Of a stretch of DNA of 64,000 nucleotides, positions 47,226 through 56,971 are shown one piece after another. The stretch's first letter is position 1, and every line of letters starts with the position of its first letter. This stretch comes from Robiginitomaculum sp. (GTDB lineage Bacteria > Pseudomonadota > Alphaproteobacteria > Caulobacterales > Maricaulaceae). The DNA lies in assembly GCA_030949705.1 (NCBI GenBank), contig JAUZSF010000024.1:1-64000 (forward strand), read 5' to 3'. Position numbers and translations under genes: made by a program. The notes under the pieces are model-generated. The model saw nothing but the letters and a program-made list of their open reading frames with translations. It made no database searches and had not been told where the DNA came from.

Positions 47226-47968
47226 TATGAACTCTCCCGATCGGCAAAGAAAACTTCACCTGCGCTGATCTCAATGGACCGGCCAGAGTTTTGACGCAAG
47301 ACCAAAGCGCCCTCTTTGGTCAGGTCTTCAAAAATGCCTGCCTCACCAGAGCTGGTGGATAGTGGCTGGCCAAGTCCATGAGCCCGGGCCAGCCAGGCCG
47401 TGCGCAAAGGGGCAAAGCCCTGGTCCTGTAATTCAAGGCGCCAGCGCTCAAAAGCGCCAATCAACGGATCCAGAACGGCATCCGGGCTGGGTGCTTCGCG
47501 GCCCTTTTTAAGATGATCGCCCAGTGCGGTTGCCGGATATGGCAAATTACCCGGGGCCGTGGCCAGATTGACCCCGATACCAATGGCAATCCAGTGTCCG
47601 CCATGGGGGGATGCCCCCGATTCCAGCAAGATGCCAGCGATTTTGGCCCCACCCAGCAAAATATCATTGGGCCATTTTATCACCAGAGCATCGGGATCGC
47701 GCACAAAGGATGACAGGGTATCGGTAACCGCCAGCGCCGCTGCAAACCCCAATTGCGCCGAATGAAACAATGGCCCGGTCCAATGATACAGCCCCGTTGC
47801 CGCCAAATTGCCCGCCGGGCTTTGCCAATGCCGCGCGCGGCGCCCACGGCCATGGGTCTGGTGATCAGTGGTGATCCACAAGGGACCGGTTTCGCCCGCC
47901 GAACCCCGCCGCTTGGCCTCTTCATTGGTACTATCCAGCGTGGGATAGTGTTTGATGGGTGGTTTCAC
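47225..47968 (-). CDS. birA: Biotin-[acetyl-CoA-carboxylase] ligase
   Basis: Attaches biotin to the BCCP subunit. 247 residues: catalytic domain (about 1-190) with DSTNEEAK, the biotinyl-AMP loop [16 protein letters not shown] and [19 protein letters not shown], then a small C-terminal beta domain. There is no N-terminal helix-turn-helix, so it is not a repressor. The start is GTG at 47968, immediately after a TAG that abuts the IS630 element. No good ribosome site is now upstream. Removing the two insertions restores a junction where the nuoN TAG directly precedes this GTG, so birA probably relied on translational coupling that is now lost. Confidence 0.92.
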   Translation of the reverse strand: MKPPIKHYPTLDSTNEEAKRRGSAGETGPLWITTDHQTHGRGRRARHWQSPAGNLAATGLYHWTGPLFHSAQLGFAAALAVTDTLSSFVRDPDALVIKWPNDILLGGAKIAGILLESGASPHGGHWIAIGIGVNLATAPGNLPYPATALGDHLKKGREAPSPDAVLDPLIGAFERWRLELQDQGFAPLRTAWLARAHGLGQPLSTSSGEAGIFEDLTKEGALVLRQNSGRSIEISAGEVFFADRESS

Positions 47969-47979
47969 CTAGTCACCCG

Positions 47980-48036
47980 AATCTAAAGTTCGGCACATAA
48001 TCTAAAGTTCGGTGCATAATCTAAAGTTCGGTGCAT
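47980..48036. repeat. Three tandem 19-bp repeats at the IS630 left end
   Basis: AATCTAAAGTTCGGYGCAT occurs at 47980-47998 (with CAC), 47999-48017 and 48018-48036. The third copy encodes the transposase C-terminus CTEL and its TAG stop. The first copy touches the terminal inverted repeat. Confidence 0.8.
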
Positions 48037-49124
48037 AAGGTTTGCTGTGTTTTGTGGCAGAAGCGTTTGACGGAGGCAAGGATTTCATCGGCGGATTTGA
48101 CCCATCTGTATGGTTTTGGGTTTTCATTGTGGGTCTCAATGAAGGCGAGAATGTCAGCTTCCAGTTCGCGGGTTGATCGGTGAACACCGCGTTTAAGTTT
48201 CTTTCGGCTCAACTCGGCAAACCAGCGTTCGACCTGATTGATCCAGGAGGCGGAGGTGGGCGTGAAGTGAACATGCCAGTGAGGCCGCCGGACCAACCAC
48301 GCCTTGACTTCTTTGGTCTTGTGGGTCGCGTAGTTATCCATCACCAGATGCACGTCCGGTCCTTTAGGCAGACACTCATCAATCTGTTTGAGAAAGCCCA
48401 GAAATTCTTGTGAGCGGTGGCGTTTGTAGCACTTGCCGATCACCGCACCGGTGGCAATATCAAGGGCGGCAAACAGGGAAGTCGTGCCATGGCGGATATA
48501 GGTGTGAGTTTGTCGCTCTGCCACCCCAGGCATCATTGGCAGAACCGGCTGTTCGCGATCCAGCGCCTGAATTTGGGACTTTTCGTCTACACAAAGCACA
48601 ATCGCCCGGTTGGGCGGTGACATATAGAGACCAACAATGTCCCGCACCTTGTCAACAAACAAAGGGTCGGTCGAGAGCTTGAAGGTCTCACGCCGATGTG
48701 GTTGCAGGCCAAAGGCATTCCAGATGCGCCGGATGGTGGTATGCGAAAGACCGACCTCTTTGGCCATCGAGCGGATCGACCAGTGGGTGGCATCTTTGGG
48801 TGTGCTGTGCAGCGTGCGCTCAATCACCTTCGCCACTTGTGCATCAGACACCGTGCGCGGTCGGCCCGGGCGATACTCGTCCGACAAACCCTGCACACGG
48901 TCCCTCACAAATCGTCGCCGCCATTTGCCAACCGTATGTTCATGCACGCCCATGGTGCTGGCCACTTCCTTGCTGGGCAACCCATCGGCGCACAGCAGGA
49001 TCATCCGGCAGCGATCCGAAAGTGAACGCGGTGCCTTGTGCCGCCTGACCTGACTTTCCAGAAAAGAACGTTCTTCAACACTCAATACAACAACACCAGC
49101 AACACGACCCACCAAAACCTCCAA
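48021..49124 (-). CDS. IS630-family transposase
   Basis: 367 residues. An N-terminal double helix-turn-helix ([55 protein letters not shown]) precedes a DDE core: Asp in [12 protein letters not shown], Asp in [11 protein letters not shown] and Glu in [11 protein letters not shown]. Complete and apparently active. The annotated start is TTG; there is no in-frame ATG upstream within the element, so the true start may be this TTG or a nearby one a few codons in. Confidence 0.88.
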   Translation of the reverse strand: MEVLVGRVAGVVVLSVEERSFLESQVRRHKAPRSLSDRCRMILLCADGLPSKEVASTMGVHEHTVGKWRRRFVRDRVQGLSDEYRPGRPRTVSDAQVAKVIERTLHSTPKDATHWSIRSMAKEVGLSHTTIRRIWNAFGLQPHRRETFKLSTDPLFVDKVRDIVGLYMSPPNRAIVLCVDEKSQIQALDREQPVLPMMPGVAERQTHTYIRHGTTSLFAALDIATGAVIGKCYKRHRSQEFLGFLKQIDECLPKGPDVHLVMDNYATHKTKEVKAWLVRRPHWHVHFTPTSASWINQVERWFAELSRKKLKRGVHRSTRELEADILAFIETHNENPKPYRWVKSADEILASVKRFCHKTQQTLCTEL

Positions 49125-49168
49125 ATCAATAGCATCATAATGATATCAATTACAGTTCCAGATGACTA

Positions 49169-49432
49169 GGGTCCAGACTCATTCAGATGATTGATTTCAC
49201 GAGGAGAGTTTTTTTGCTTAAACAGGAAAAAGGGTGCCGGAAATATGGTATATTTTCAAGGCCTTTTGACGTCTTTAAGCGAAAAAGAACCCTCGCCCTT
49301 TGGGTGTTTTTAGGCAACGCCGCCTGTCGAAGTCCAGCCTTGCAAAGACCTATAGTCTTTGCTGCCTTGCCCTTCTTCCATTCGGCATTCCCTAAAAGCA
49401 TGAAATTAAACCATTTGAATGAGTTTGGACCC
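49169..49432. mobile_element. 264-bp MITE with 25-bp inverted ends
   Basis: The left end GGGTCCAGACTCATTCAGAT and the inward-read right end GGGTCCAAACTCATTCAAAT match at all but a few bases over about 25 bp. TA flanks both sides (49167-49168 and 49433-49434), so it was mobilised by a TA-targeting transposase of the IS630/Tc1 type, though its ends differ from the adjacent IS630. No transposase is inside; a 72-codon minus-strand ORF at 49183-49401 has no known domain. A hairpin GCAAAGAC (49342-49349) with GTCTTTGC (49355-49362) is inside. Confidence 0.8.
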
Positions 49433-50871
49433 TAAAACAGGCTGGCCGAGGCCGCCTGTGCCCAGCGCGCCAGCGCGGGTAATAACCAGACCGCGCCTGG
49501 CAACATCAAGAATGCCGCCACCCCGGCCGTGAGAGGCAAGACAAAGGCGGGGGTAACAAAGCTGGGCGCCGGATCGTCAAACCACATGATTTTAACAATG
49601 CGCAGGTAATAAAACGCCCCCACCACGCTCAACACCGCCCCATAAATGGCCAGCCACAACAGGCCGCCATCCACCGCCGCCAGGAAAATATACAATTTCC
49701 CAAAAAAACCAGCCAATGGCGGCAAACCGGCAATGGACCATAGCAACATGCTGAAGCTAAAGGCCAGACCGGGACGGCTTTGCGACAGGCCTGCCAGGTC
49801 ATCAATATTTTCCACCATGCCTTCACTTTGGCGCATGGCCAGAATGCAGGCAAACATGCCGAGCGTGGTGATCAGATAGAGCCCCATGTACAGCAATAAT
49901 GCCTCTAGGCCACGCTGGCTGCCCGCCGCCAGAGCGATCATGGCATAGCCCATATTGGCAATAGAGGAATAGGCCATCAGGCGCTTGATATTGCGCTGCA
50001 TGATGGCGCCGAAATACCCCACCGTCATGGACAGCACACTCAGCGCCACCAAGACCTGTTGCCATTGTGCCATCATGTCGGCAAAGGGGCCCAGCAGCAG
50101 GCGGGCAATCAGCACAATGGCGGCAAATTTTGGTGCCGAGGCAAAGAATGCCGTTACCGGTGTCGGGGCGCCCTGATAAACGTCTGGCGTCCACATATGA
50201 AACGGCACCGCCGAGATTTTAAAGGCCAGACCACTGAGCACAAAGACAATGCCGATCACCAGCCCCATGGAAGCATCCAGTTGGGCGGCATCGGCAATCC
50301 CGGCAAAGCGGGTGGTGCCGGCAAAGCCGTAAATCATTGACATGCCATAGAGCAGAAGGCCGGAGGAAAGCGCCCCCAGCACAAAATATTTCAGCCCGGC
50401 CTCGGATGCCCGCAAGGAAGAGCGATTAAAGGCAGCCAGCACATAAAGCGACAGGCTTTGCAGCTCCAGCCCTACATAAAGCGTCAGCAGATCATTGGCC
50501 GAAACCATGATCATCATGCCCAGGGTCGCCAGCAAAACCAGAATGGCATATTCGTATTTGATAATTTTTTCGATCTGCAAAAAGCCCGCGCCAATGACCA
50601 GCACCAAGGCCGCCGATAACAGGATAGCGGTTTTGGCAAACAGCGCCAGCTTGTCCAAAATCAATGCGCCGCCAAAGACTTGTGCCGGCTCAGCGCCCGC
50701 CGCTTTCAGCCCGAAAACCGCCGCGCCCACCAGCACCGCCACGCTGATCCAGCTGATCAGATTGCTGGCCCGTTCGCCCCGCATGGCCCCGCCCACCAGA
50801 AGCAGAAGCGCCGTTACGGTCAGCGCCACTTCGGGGCCGATGGATGAGAGATTGGACATAAAGGATGTCAT
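49432..50871 (-). CDS. nuoN: NADH-quinone oxidoreductase subunit N
   Basis: Antiporter-like proton-pumping subunit of complex I. 479 residues with about 14 helices. Conserved features are the Glu in LYVGLELQSLSLYVLAAF (helix 5), the Lys in SGLAFKISAVPFHMWTPDVYQGAPTPVTAFFA (broken helix 7) and Lys in MQRNIKRLMAYSSIANMGY (helix 8). The TAG stop uses the TA flanking the MITE, but removing the MITE restores the same TAG, so the protein is not shortened. Start at 50871 (ATG) or the GTG one codon earlier. Confidence 0.94.
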   Translation of the reverse strand: MTSFMSNLSSIGPEVALTVTALLLLVGGAMRGERASNLISWISVAVLVGAAVFGLKAAGAEPAQVFGGALILDKLALFAKTAILLSAALVLVIGAGFLQIEKIIKYEYAILVLLATLGMMIMVSANDLLTLYVGLELQSLSLYVLAAFNRSSLRASEAGLKYFVLGALSSGLLLYGMSMIYGFAGTTRFAGIADAAQLDASMGLVIGIVFVLSGLAFKISAVPFHMWTPDVYQGAPTPVTAFFASAPKFAAIVLIARLLLGPFADMMAQWQQVLVALSVLSMTVGYFGAIMQRNIKRLMAYSSIANMGYAMIALAAGSQRGLEALLLYMGLYLITTLGMFACILAMRQSEGMVENIDDLAGLSQSRPGLAFSFSMLLWSIAGLPPLAGFFGKLYIFLAAVDGGLLWLAIYGAVLSVVGAFYYLRIVKIMWFDDPAPSFVTPAFVLPLTAGVAAFLMLPGAVWLLPALARWAQAASASLF

Positions 50872-50880
50872 CACGCCGTC

Positions 50881-52387
50881 CTATTGCATGGCCGGTGCAA
50901 TGGTGGCGATGTGCTCGACAAGCGCCTCCACAGCCGGTCCGGTAAAATCAGTTACAAGAGAGGGCCACAGCCCGAATAAAATAGTAAGCACCACCAAGGG
51001 GGCAAAGGTGATCACCTCGCGCCGTACCATATCATTAATATCATTCAGCTTGGGATTGGTGATGGTGCCATAAACCACACGCTTATACAGCGTCAGGGCA
51101 TAAACCGCCGACAGATCACCCCAAAGGCCGCGCCAAAGGCAATCCAGCTGTTGACCAGATAACCACCGATCATGGTCAGAAATTCACCAATAAAGCCGGA
51201 CGTGCCCGGCAGGCCCACATTGGCCATGGTGAACAGCATAAACACGGTGGCATAGACTGGCATACGGTGCACCAGACCGCCATAGGCGGCAATCTCGCGG
51301 GTATGCATACGATCATAGATCACGCCCACGACCAGGAACAAGGCCCCCGAAACGATCCCGTGGCTGATCATCTGGAACATCGCGCCCTGTACGCCGATCA
51401 CATTCATCGAAAAGATGCCGATGGTGACAAAGCCCATATGGGCCACCGATGAATAGGCGATCAGCTTTTTCATATCGGTTTGGCGGAACGCCACCAGAGA
51501 CGTGTAGATGATGGCAATCACCGACAGGGTGAAGATAAGCGGCGCAAAGGTGTGCGAAGCATCGGGGAACATGGGCAATGAGAAGCGGATAAACCCATAC
51601 CCCCCCCCATTTTCAGCAAGACGCCCGCCAGAATGACCGAACCGGCCGTCGGCGCCTGTACGTGGGCATCGGGCAGCCAGGTGTGTACCGGCCACATAGG
51701 CATTTTTACCGCAAAGGAGGCAAAGAAGCCCAGCCACAACCAGGTCTGCATCCCCACCGGGAATTGATAATCCAGGAGTACCGTCATATCGGTGGTGCCC
51801 GCGGTGAGGATCATTGCCACCACGGCAATGAGCATCAGCACCGAGCCAAGCAGGGTATAAAGAAAGAATTTAAACGCTGCATAGACCCGGTCCGGTCCGC
51901 CCCACACCCCGATGATGAGGAACATGGGGATCAGGCCCGCCTCGAAGAAAATATAGAACAGCACGATATCGAGGGAGGCAAACACCCCGATCATCAGGGT
52001 TTCCAGGATCAGAAACGCCACCATGTATTCGGTGACGCGCTTTTTCACCACGCCCCAACTGGCAATAAAGCACAGCGGCATTAAAAACGTGGTCAGCACG
52101 ATCAGCGACAGCGAAATACCATCCACCCCCAGATGATAGGACATGCCGCCAAACCAGCTTGCCTTTTCGACAAACTGAAAGCCGGGATCGGCCATGTTGA
52201 AATCCATCAGTGCCCAGATGGACAGGCCAAAAGTAATCAGGCTGGTGGCCAGGGCCACGCTGGGGGCATTGCGATCAATAACATCGGCATCTTCGCCCCG
52301 GGCACTGGCACGAAACACCAGCAGGATCAGAGCGCCCACCAGCGGCAGGAAGGTAATCAGCGAAAGAATGTGTGGAAGCGCGTTCAT
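50881..52387 (-). CDS. nuoM: NADH-quinone oxidoreductase subunit M (two frame breaks)
   Basis: Antiporter-like subunit of complex I. The first frame begins [20 protein letters not shown] (start 52387) and reaches [12 protein letters not shown]. The second resumes [20 protein letters not shown] and [19 protein letters not shown]. They join if the plus-strand C run 51600-51608 has 7 (or 10) instead of 9. A second break near 51114 (one base missing) separates AAFGVI from [16 protein letters not shown] and the last 65 residues to 50881. Corrected length is about 502 residues, normal. The Glu in [16 protein letters not shown] and the transport Lys are intact. Confidence 0.88.
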
Positions 52388-52388
52388 C

Positions 52389-54437
52389 TTAATGCCCCCC
52401 AACCGGTGTGGAAACCAGGACCCAGGTGACAAAGCCCACCAGACCCAACAGCATCACAAAGGCATAATGATATAAAAACCCGGTTTGCAGCTTGGCGATA
52501 CGCTTGGCACTGGCCAGGGTGGTGGCAGCAAAGCCATTGGGACCAAAGCCGTCGATCAGGCGTTGATCGCCAGTCTTCCAGAAAAGATCCCCCAGTTTGC
52601 GCGCGCCGCGCACCAGCACAAAATCGTAGATCTCGTCGAAATACCATTTGTTATACAGGAAGGGATGAACAATACGGCTGTTCGCCGCCAGGCGGGCCCC
52701 CAGGCCTTCATGGGTAATATACATATACCAGGCAATCAAAAATCCGATCAAAGTCACCACAAAAGGCGTCCAGGCCACCCAGGTCGGCACATGATGGGCA
52801 CCGCCTTCATGTTCGGCCTCACTGGCCACGGCCTCATGTGTATTGACCACTGCCGCATGTTCCCCGGCCACGGGGGCCACCCCATGGGCTGTCTCGGCAC
52901 TGGCCTCGATCACCGTGGCACCACGCCAGAAATCAGCCTGTTTATCGCCAATGAAATCACCGGCAAACACCACGCCGGCAAAGATCGCACCGGCCGAAAG
53001 CAGCGCCAGCGGCACCAGCATGGAACGGGGCGATTCATGCGCGTGGTCCAAAACCTCTTTTGGCCCGCGATAGGTGCCATGGAAGGTCATGAAAATCACC
53101 CGCCAGGAATAAAAGGACGTCATCAAGGCGGCCACAACCCCAATCCAGAAGGCCTCATACCCAAAGGGCGTGCCAGCCACACCGGCTTCCCAGGCGCCTT
53201 CGATAATGGCGTCCTTGGAGAAGAACCCGGCAAAACCAAAATCTGTACCCGGTATCCCCACCCCGGTCAGCGCAATGGTACCGATAATCATGGCGATCCA
53301 GGTCAGGGGCATTTTTTTGGCGATTCCCCCCATTTTGCGCATGTCCTGTTCATGGTGCATGCCGATGATCACCGAGCCCGCGCCCAGGAACAACAGCGCC
53401 TTGAAAAACGCATGGGTGAAGAGGTGAAAAATGGCAGCGTCATAAAGCCCAAGCCCGCCGGCCATAAACATATAGCCCAGTTGCGAACAGGTCGAATAGG
53501 CGATCACCCGTTTGATATCGTTTTGCACCAGACCAATGGTGGCGGCAAAAAACGCCGTCATGCCGCCAATCACGGTGACAAACAGGCTGGCATGGGGCGC
53601 CAGATCAAAGATGGGCGCGGCGCGGGCCACCAGAAATACACCGGCGGTCACCATGGTGGCAGCATGGATCAGGGCAGAAACCGGTGTGGGGCCTTCCATG
53701 GCGTCGGGCAACCAGACGTGCAGGAAAAATTGTGCCGATTTGCCCATGGCGCCGATGAACAGCAAAAACGCGATCAGCTCGATGGCGTTAAAATGCATCC
53801 ACAAAAACGGAATGGTCTGGCCGACCTTGTCCGGGGCGGCGGCAAAGACCGTATCAAAATCCACCGCGCCAAAGACCGCAAAAATGGTGAAAATACCCAG
53901 GGCGAAACCAAAATCCCCAACCCGGTTGGTGACAAATGCCTTAATGGCGGCGGCGTTGGCCTCGGGCTTTTTATACCAAAAACCAATAAGCAGGTATGAG
54001 GCCAGGCCCACCCCTTCCCAGCCAAAGAACATTTGCAGGAAGTTGTTGGCGGTCACCAGCATCAACATGGCGAAGGTAAAGAAGGACAGATAGGCAAAGA
54101 AACGGGCCTTGTGCGGATCCTCGGCCATATACCCCCAGGAATAAATATGCACCAGGCAGGAAACAAACGTTACCACCACCAGCATGACCGCAGTCAGGGT
54201 ATCCACCCGCAGCGCCCAATTGGCCTTGAAATCCCCCACCGAGAACCAGTTGAACACCTGGATCAGTTGTTCGTGCCCGTCATAGGCCACGGATTTAAAG
54301 GCATAAAGCGACAACCCCGCCGATAGGATGAGCAGCCCTGTGGTGACCAATTGCGCCACCCGATCGCCTATGATGCGCCCGAACAGGCCGGCAATCAGGG
54401 CGCCCAGCAATGGCCCGAAAACAATTATCAGATACAT
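52389..54437 (-). CDS. nuoL: NADH-quinone oxidoreductase subunit L
   Basis: Largest antiporter-like subunit, 682 residues, with the long lateral helix at the C-terminus. Visible are [19 protein letters not shown] (helix 5 Glu), [30 protein letters not shown] (helix 7), [19 protein letters not shown] (helix 8 Lys) and [17 protein letters not shown]. Between the core and the lateral helix is an insert of about 60 residues with many His ([20 protein letters not shown]). One base separates its stop from the nuoM ATG. Confidence 0.95.
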   Translation of the reverse strand: MYLIIVFGPLLGALIAGLFGRIIGDRVAQLVTTGLLILSAGLSLYAFKSVAYDGHEQLIQVFNWFSVGDFKANWALRVDTLTAVMLVVVTFVSCLVHIYSWGYMAEDPHKARFFAYLSFFTFAMLMLVTANNFLQMFFGWEGVGLASYLLIGFWYKKPEANAAAIKAFVTNRVGDFGFALGIFTIFAVFGAVDFDTVFAAAPDKVGQTIPFLWMHFNAIELIAFLLFIGAMGKSAQFFLHVWLPDAMEGPTPVSALIHAATMVTAGVFLVARAAPIFDLAPHASLFVTVIGGMTAFFAATIGLVQNDIKRVIAYSTCSQLGYMFMAGGLGLYDAAIFHLFTHAFFKALLFLGAGSVIIGMHHEQDMRKMGGIAKKMPLTWIAMIIGTIALTGVGIPGTDFGFAGFFSKDAIIEGAWEAGVAGTPFGYEAFWIGVVAALMTSFYSWRVIFMTFHGTYRGPKEVLDHAHESPRSMLVPLALLSAGAIFAGVVFAGDFIGDKQADFWRGATVIEASAETAHGVAPVAGEHAAVVNTHEAVASEAEHEGGAHHVPTWVAWTPFVVTLIGFLIAWYMYITHEGLGARLAANSRIVHPFLYNKWYFDEIYDFVLVRGARKLGDLFWKTGDQRLIDGFGPNGFAATTLASAKRIAKLQTGFLYHYAFVMLLGLVGFVTWVLVSTPVGGH

Positions 54438-54444
54438 GGCCCGC

Positions 54445-54756
54445 TCAACCCTTCATAAGATTGATATCAGAGACGGCAATATTGCCGCGATTACGAAAAT
54501 ATACGACTAGAATGGCCAGCCCCACGGCGGCCTCGGCGGCCGCCACGGTCAGCACAAAGAGCGCGAAAATCTGCCCGCCCAGATCATGCAAATGTGTGGA
54601 AAACGCCACAAAATTGATATTCACAGCTAACAGGATCAGCTCTACCGACATCAAAATGACGATGACGTTTTTGCGGTTGACAAAAATGCCAAAAACCCCG
54701 GTGGAGAAAATAATAGCGGCAACCGCCAGATAGTGAACAAGCCCGATTTCCATCAT
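54445..54756 (-). CDS. nuoK: NADH-quinone oxidoreductase subunit K
   Basis: Membrane subunit of complex I near the quinone-linked channel. About 102 residues, three helices, with the conserved Glu in [19 protein letters not shown] and in [16 protein letters not shown] codons at 54756 and 54753 are both possible. Lies between nuoJ and nuoL. Confidence 0.95.
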   Translation of the reverse strand: MMEIGLVHYLAVAAIIFSTGVFGIFVNRKNVIVILMSVELILLAVNINFVAFSTHLHDLGGQIFALFVLTVAAAEAAVGLAILVVYFRNRGNIAVSDINLMKG

Positions 54757-54774
54757 ACTTCCCCTAACCCCTTC

Positions 54775-55396
54775 CTAAAGCCCTTGGCCCGGTTTGACAT
54801 CAACCAGTTCCACGCCATCTTCGGCTTTGCGCGCCACTTGCGCTGATATATTCTGTCGCTTGATGCCTTTTTTATGAAAATTTGTCAGCACAATCGCGCC
54901 GATCATCGCCACCAGCAGGACCAGGCCTGCCGCCTCGATAAAGAAGGCATAATCGGTATAAAGCACCTCGGATATGGCCCGCAGATTGTCCGTATCCCCG
55001 CTGATGGGTGCCTGTCGCAACCCTTCAGCCTTGGCGCTGACATGCCAGCTTGCGCCCAGCACGATCAGTTCGACCGTCAGGATAAAGGCGAGCAGCCCGC
55101 CAAGGGGAAGATAATCGGCAAAACCCTGGCGCAGTTCGACAAAATCAATGTCCAGCATCATCACCACAAACAGGAACAACACGGCCACCGCGCCGACATA
55201 GACCATGATCAAAATCATCGCCAGAAACTCGGCCCCCATCAGCACAAAAAGGCCGGCGGCGGAAAAAAAACGTCATGATCAGAAATAATACCGAGCGCAC
55301 CGGATTGCGCGCCGAGACCACGCCAAATGCAAACGCAATGGCAGCACCAGCAAAGACGTAAAACGCCACCGCAGGAAGTAAAACGGCCAGATCCAT
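54775..55396 (-). CDS. nuoJ: NADH-quinone oxidoreductase subunit J (one frameshift)
   Basis: Membrane subunit of complex I with five helices. The first frame gives MDLAVLLPAVAFYVFAGAAI and RNPVRSVLFLIMTFF; the second resumes LMGAEFLAMILIMVYVGAVAVLFLFVVMML and continues to the end. They join if one A is removed from the plus-strand run of eight at 55263-55270, giving TFFSAAGLFVLMGAEFL. The start is ATG 55396 with GGAGAG before it. About 207 residues after correction; TTG at 55408 is less likely. Confidence 0.9.
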
Positions 55397-55420
55397 TATG
55401 CTCTCCAATGCCTCATGATG

Positions 55421-55909
55421 TTACCGGTACGGTTCATCAAGTTTGAGGTTTTGTACAATTTCACGTTCCCAACGATCACCATTGTCCAACAGCTTGTCCT
55501 TGTCATAAAACAGCTCTTCACGGGTTTCGGTGGCAAATTCAAAGTTCGGCCCCTCGACAATGGCATCCACCGGACAGGCTTCCTGACAGAAACCACAATA
55601 AATGCATTTGGTCATGTCGATGTCATAGCGCGTGGTACGGCGCGAGCCATCCACGCGCGGTTCGGCCTCAATGGTGATGGCCTGTGCCGGGCAAATGGCC
55701 TCGCACAGTTTACAGGCGATACAGCGCTCTTCACCGCTATCATAACGGCGCAAGACATGCTGGCCGCGAAACCGCGGGGATAGCGGGCCTTTTTCAAAAG
55801 GATAGTTCAGCGTTGGTTTTGGCCGGAAGAAATAACGCATCCCCAGCGCAAACGCGCTTAAGAAATCCAGCAATAGTGCGCTGCGAACAAAGCGGATAAC
55901 GGCGCTCAT
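55421..55909 (-). CDS. nuoI: NADH-quinone oxidoreductase subunit I
   Basis: Ferredoxin-like subunit carrying clusters N6a and N6b that hand electrons toward N2 in NuoB. 162 residues from 55909 ([16 protein letters not shown]). Two motifs bind the clusters: [14 protein letters not shown] and [14 protein letters not shown]. The C-terminal segment [15 protein letters not shown] is typical. It starts 2 bases from the nuoH stop. Confidence 0.95.
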   Translation of the reverse strand: MSAVIRFVRSALLLDFLSAFALGMRYFFRPKPTLNYPFEKGPLSPRFRGQHVLRRYDSGEERCIACKLCEAICPAQAITIEAEPRVDGSRRTTRYDIDMTKCIYCGFCQEACPVDAIVEGPNFEFATETREELFYDKDKLLDNGDRWEREIVQNLKLDEPYR

Positions 55910-55910
55910 C

Positions 55911-56966
55911 TCAGGCACCCCCTTGCGCAAAAACAACCCAGGCGGACACCAGAACCACCGCACTCATGGACATGGGCAGGAACACTTTCCAGCCCAGCCG
56001 CATCAGCTGGTCATAGCGATACCGCGGGACAATGGCCTTCACCATGGCGAACAGGAAAAAGATAAACAGCGCCTTGAAGGCAAACCAGAAAACCGGCGGG
56101 ATCCACGTAAACGGCGCAATATCAATGGGCGCGTGCCAGCCGCCAAGGAACAGGATGGTGACCATGGAACACATCAGCACGATGTTCAGATATTCGCCGA
56201 TCATGAAGAGAAGATACAGGGTTGAGGAATATTCAACCTGATAGCCCGCCACCAGTTCGGATTCGGCCTCGGGCAGATCAAATGGCGGGCGGTTGGTTTC
56301 GGCCAGCGCCGAAATAAAGAACACCACCATCATGGGCAGCATCACCAGCGTGATCGGCGAAAGCGCAATGCCGTTCCAGTGCCAGAAGCCCCCGGCCTGT
56401 GCCTCGACAATCTCGCTAAGGTTCATGGACCCGGCCAACAGCAAAACCGTAACGATAACAAAGCCGATGGAGACCTCGTAAGACACCATTTGCGCGGTCG
56501 AGCGCAGCGCGCCCAGGAAGGAATATTTGGAGTTGGATGCCCAGCCCCCAAGAATAATTCCGTATACGCCCAGCGATGAAATCGCCAGCAGATACAAAAT
56601 CCCGACGTTTAAGTCAGATACCACCCAGCCCGGCGCCACCGGGATCACAGCCCAGGCGATAAACGCCATCACCAGAGACAGGAACGGCGCCATGATAAAG
56701 ATGAATTTATCAGTGCCCGCCGGGATGATGACTTCCTTGAAAGCAAATTTGAGAAAGTCGGCAAAGGATTGAAGAAGCCCAAAGGCGCCGACCACATTGG
56801 GCCCTTTGCGCATTTGCACCGCGGCCCAGATCTTGCGATCCGCCAGCAGGATAAAGGCCAATGAAATCAGAAGAACAACCACAAAACCCAAAACCTTGAG
56901 CAGGGTCACGACCGTCCAGCCCAGCGCCGTGGAAGTATCAAACAATGCGGTGAAAAAGTCAGCCAT
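55911..56966 (-). CDS. nuoH: NADH-quinone oxidoreductase subunit H
   Basis: Membrane subunit forming the quinone chamber with NuoB and NuoD. 351 residues, about eight helices. Conserved acidic loop regions are visible as [29 protein letters not shown], with [31 protein letters not shown] near the N-terminus. Full length. Located between nuoG and nuoI. Confidence 0.95.
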   Translation of the reverse strand: MADFFTALFDTSTALGWTVVTLLKVLGFVVVLLISLAFILLADRKIWAAVQMRKGPNVVGAFGLLQSFADFLKFAFKEVIIPAGTDKFIFIMAPFLSLVMAFIAWAVIPVAPGWVVSDLNVGILYLLAISSLGVYGIILGGWASNSKYSFLGALRSTAQMVSYEVSIGFVIVTVLLLAGSMNLSEIVEAQAGGFWHWNGIALSPITLVMLPMMVVFFISALAETNRPPFDLPEAESELVAGYQVEYSSTLYLLFMIGEYLNIVLMCSMVTILFLGGWHAPIDIAPFTWIPPVFWFAFKALFIFFLFAMVKAIVPRYRYDQLMRLGWKVFLPMSMSAVVLVSAWVVFAQGGA

Positions 56967-56971
56967 ATTCC

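Larger units (their letters stand above)
47972..49166 (-). mobile_element. IS630-family insertion sequence between nuoN and birA
   Basis: A 1195-bp element flanked by the dinucleotide TA at 47970-47971 and 49167-49168, each in a CTAG context, the target of this family. Its ends are inverted: GTCACCCGAATCT at the left and, read inward from 49166, GTCATCTGGAACT. It carries one transposase gene oriented with the surrounding operon. At its right edge the shared TA is also the edge of a MITE. Three 19-bp direct repeats lie inside the left end. Confidence 0.88.

Noticed and set aside
47980-48036. Three 19-bp repeats considered as a replication-origin iteron set
   Set aside because: They lie within an IS end and overlap a transposase stop codon; no Rep gene or AT-rich unwinding region is nearby.
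49342-49362. Hairpin in the MITE as terminator of nuoN
   Set aside because: No U tract follows the stem on either strand.
49183-49401. A 72-codon ORF within the MITE
   Set aside because: Contained within the inverted ends, no domain and no ribosome site; better explained as non-coding element DNA.
52485-53999. A 504-codon open frame on the plus strand opposite nuoL
   Set aside because: It lies fully inside nuoL, has an improbable His/Gly/Gln-rich composition and no domain; it arises from the codon bias of nuoL.
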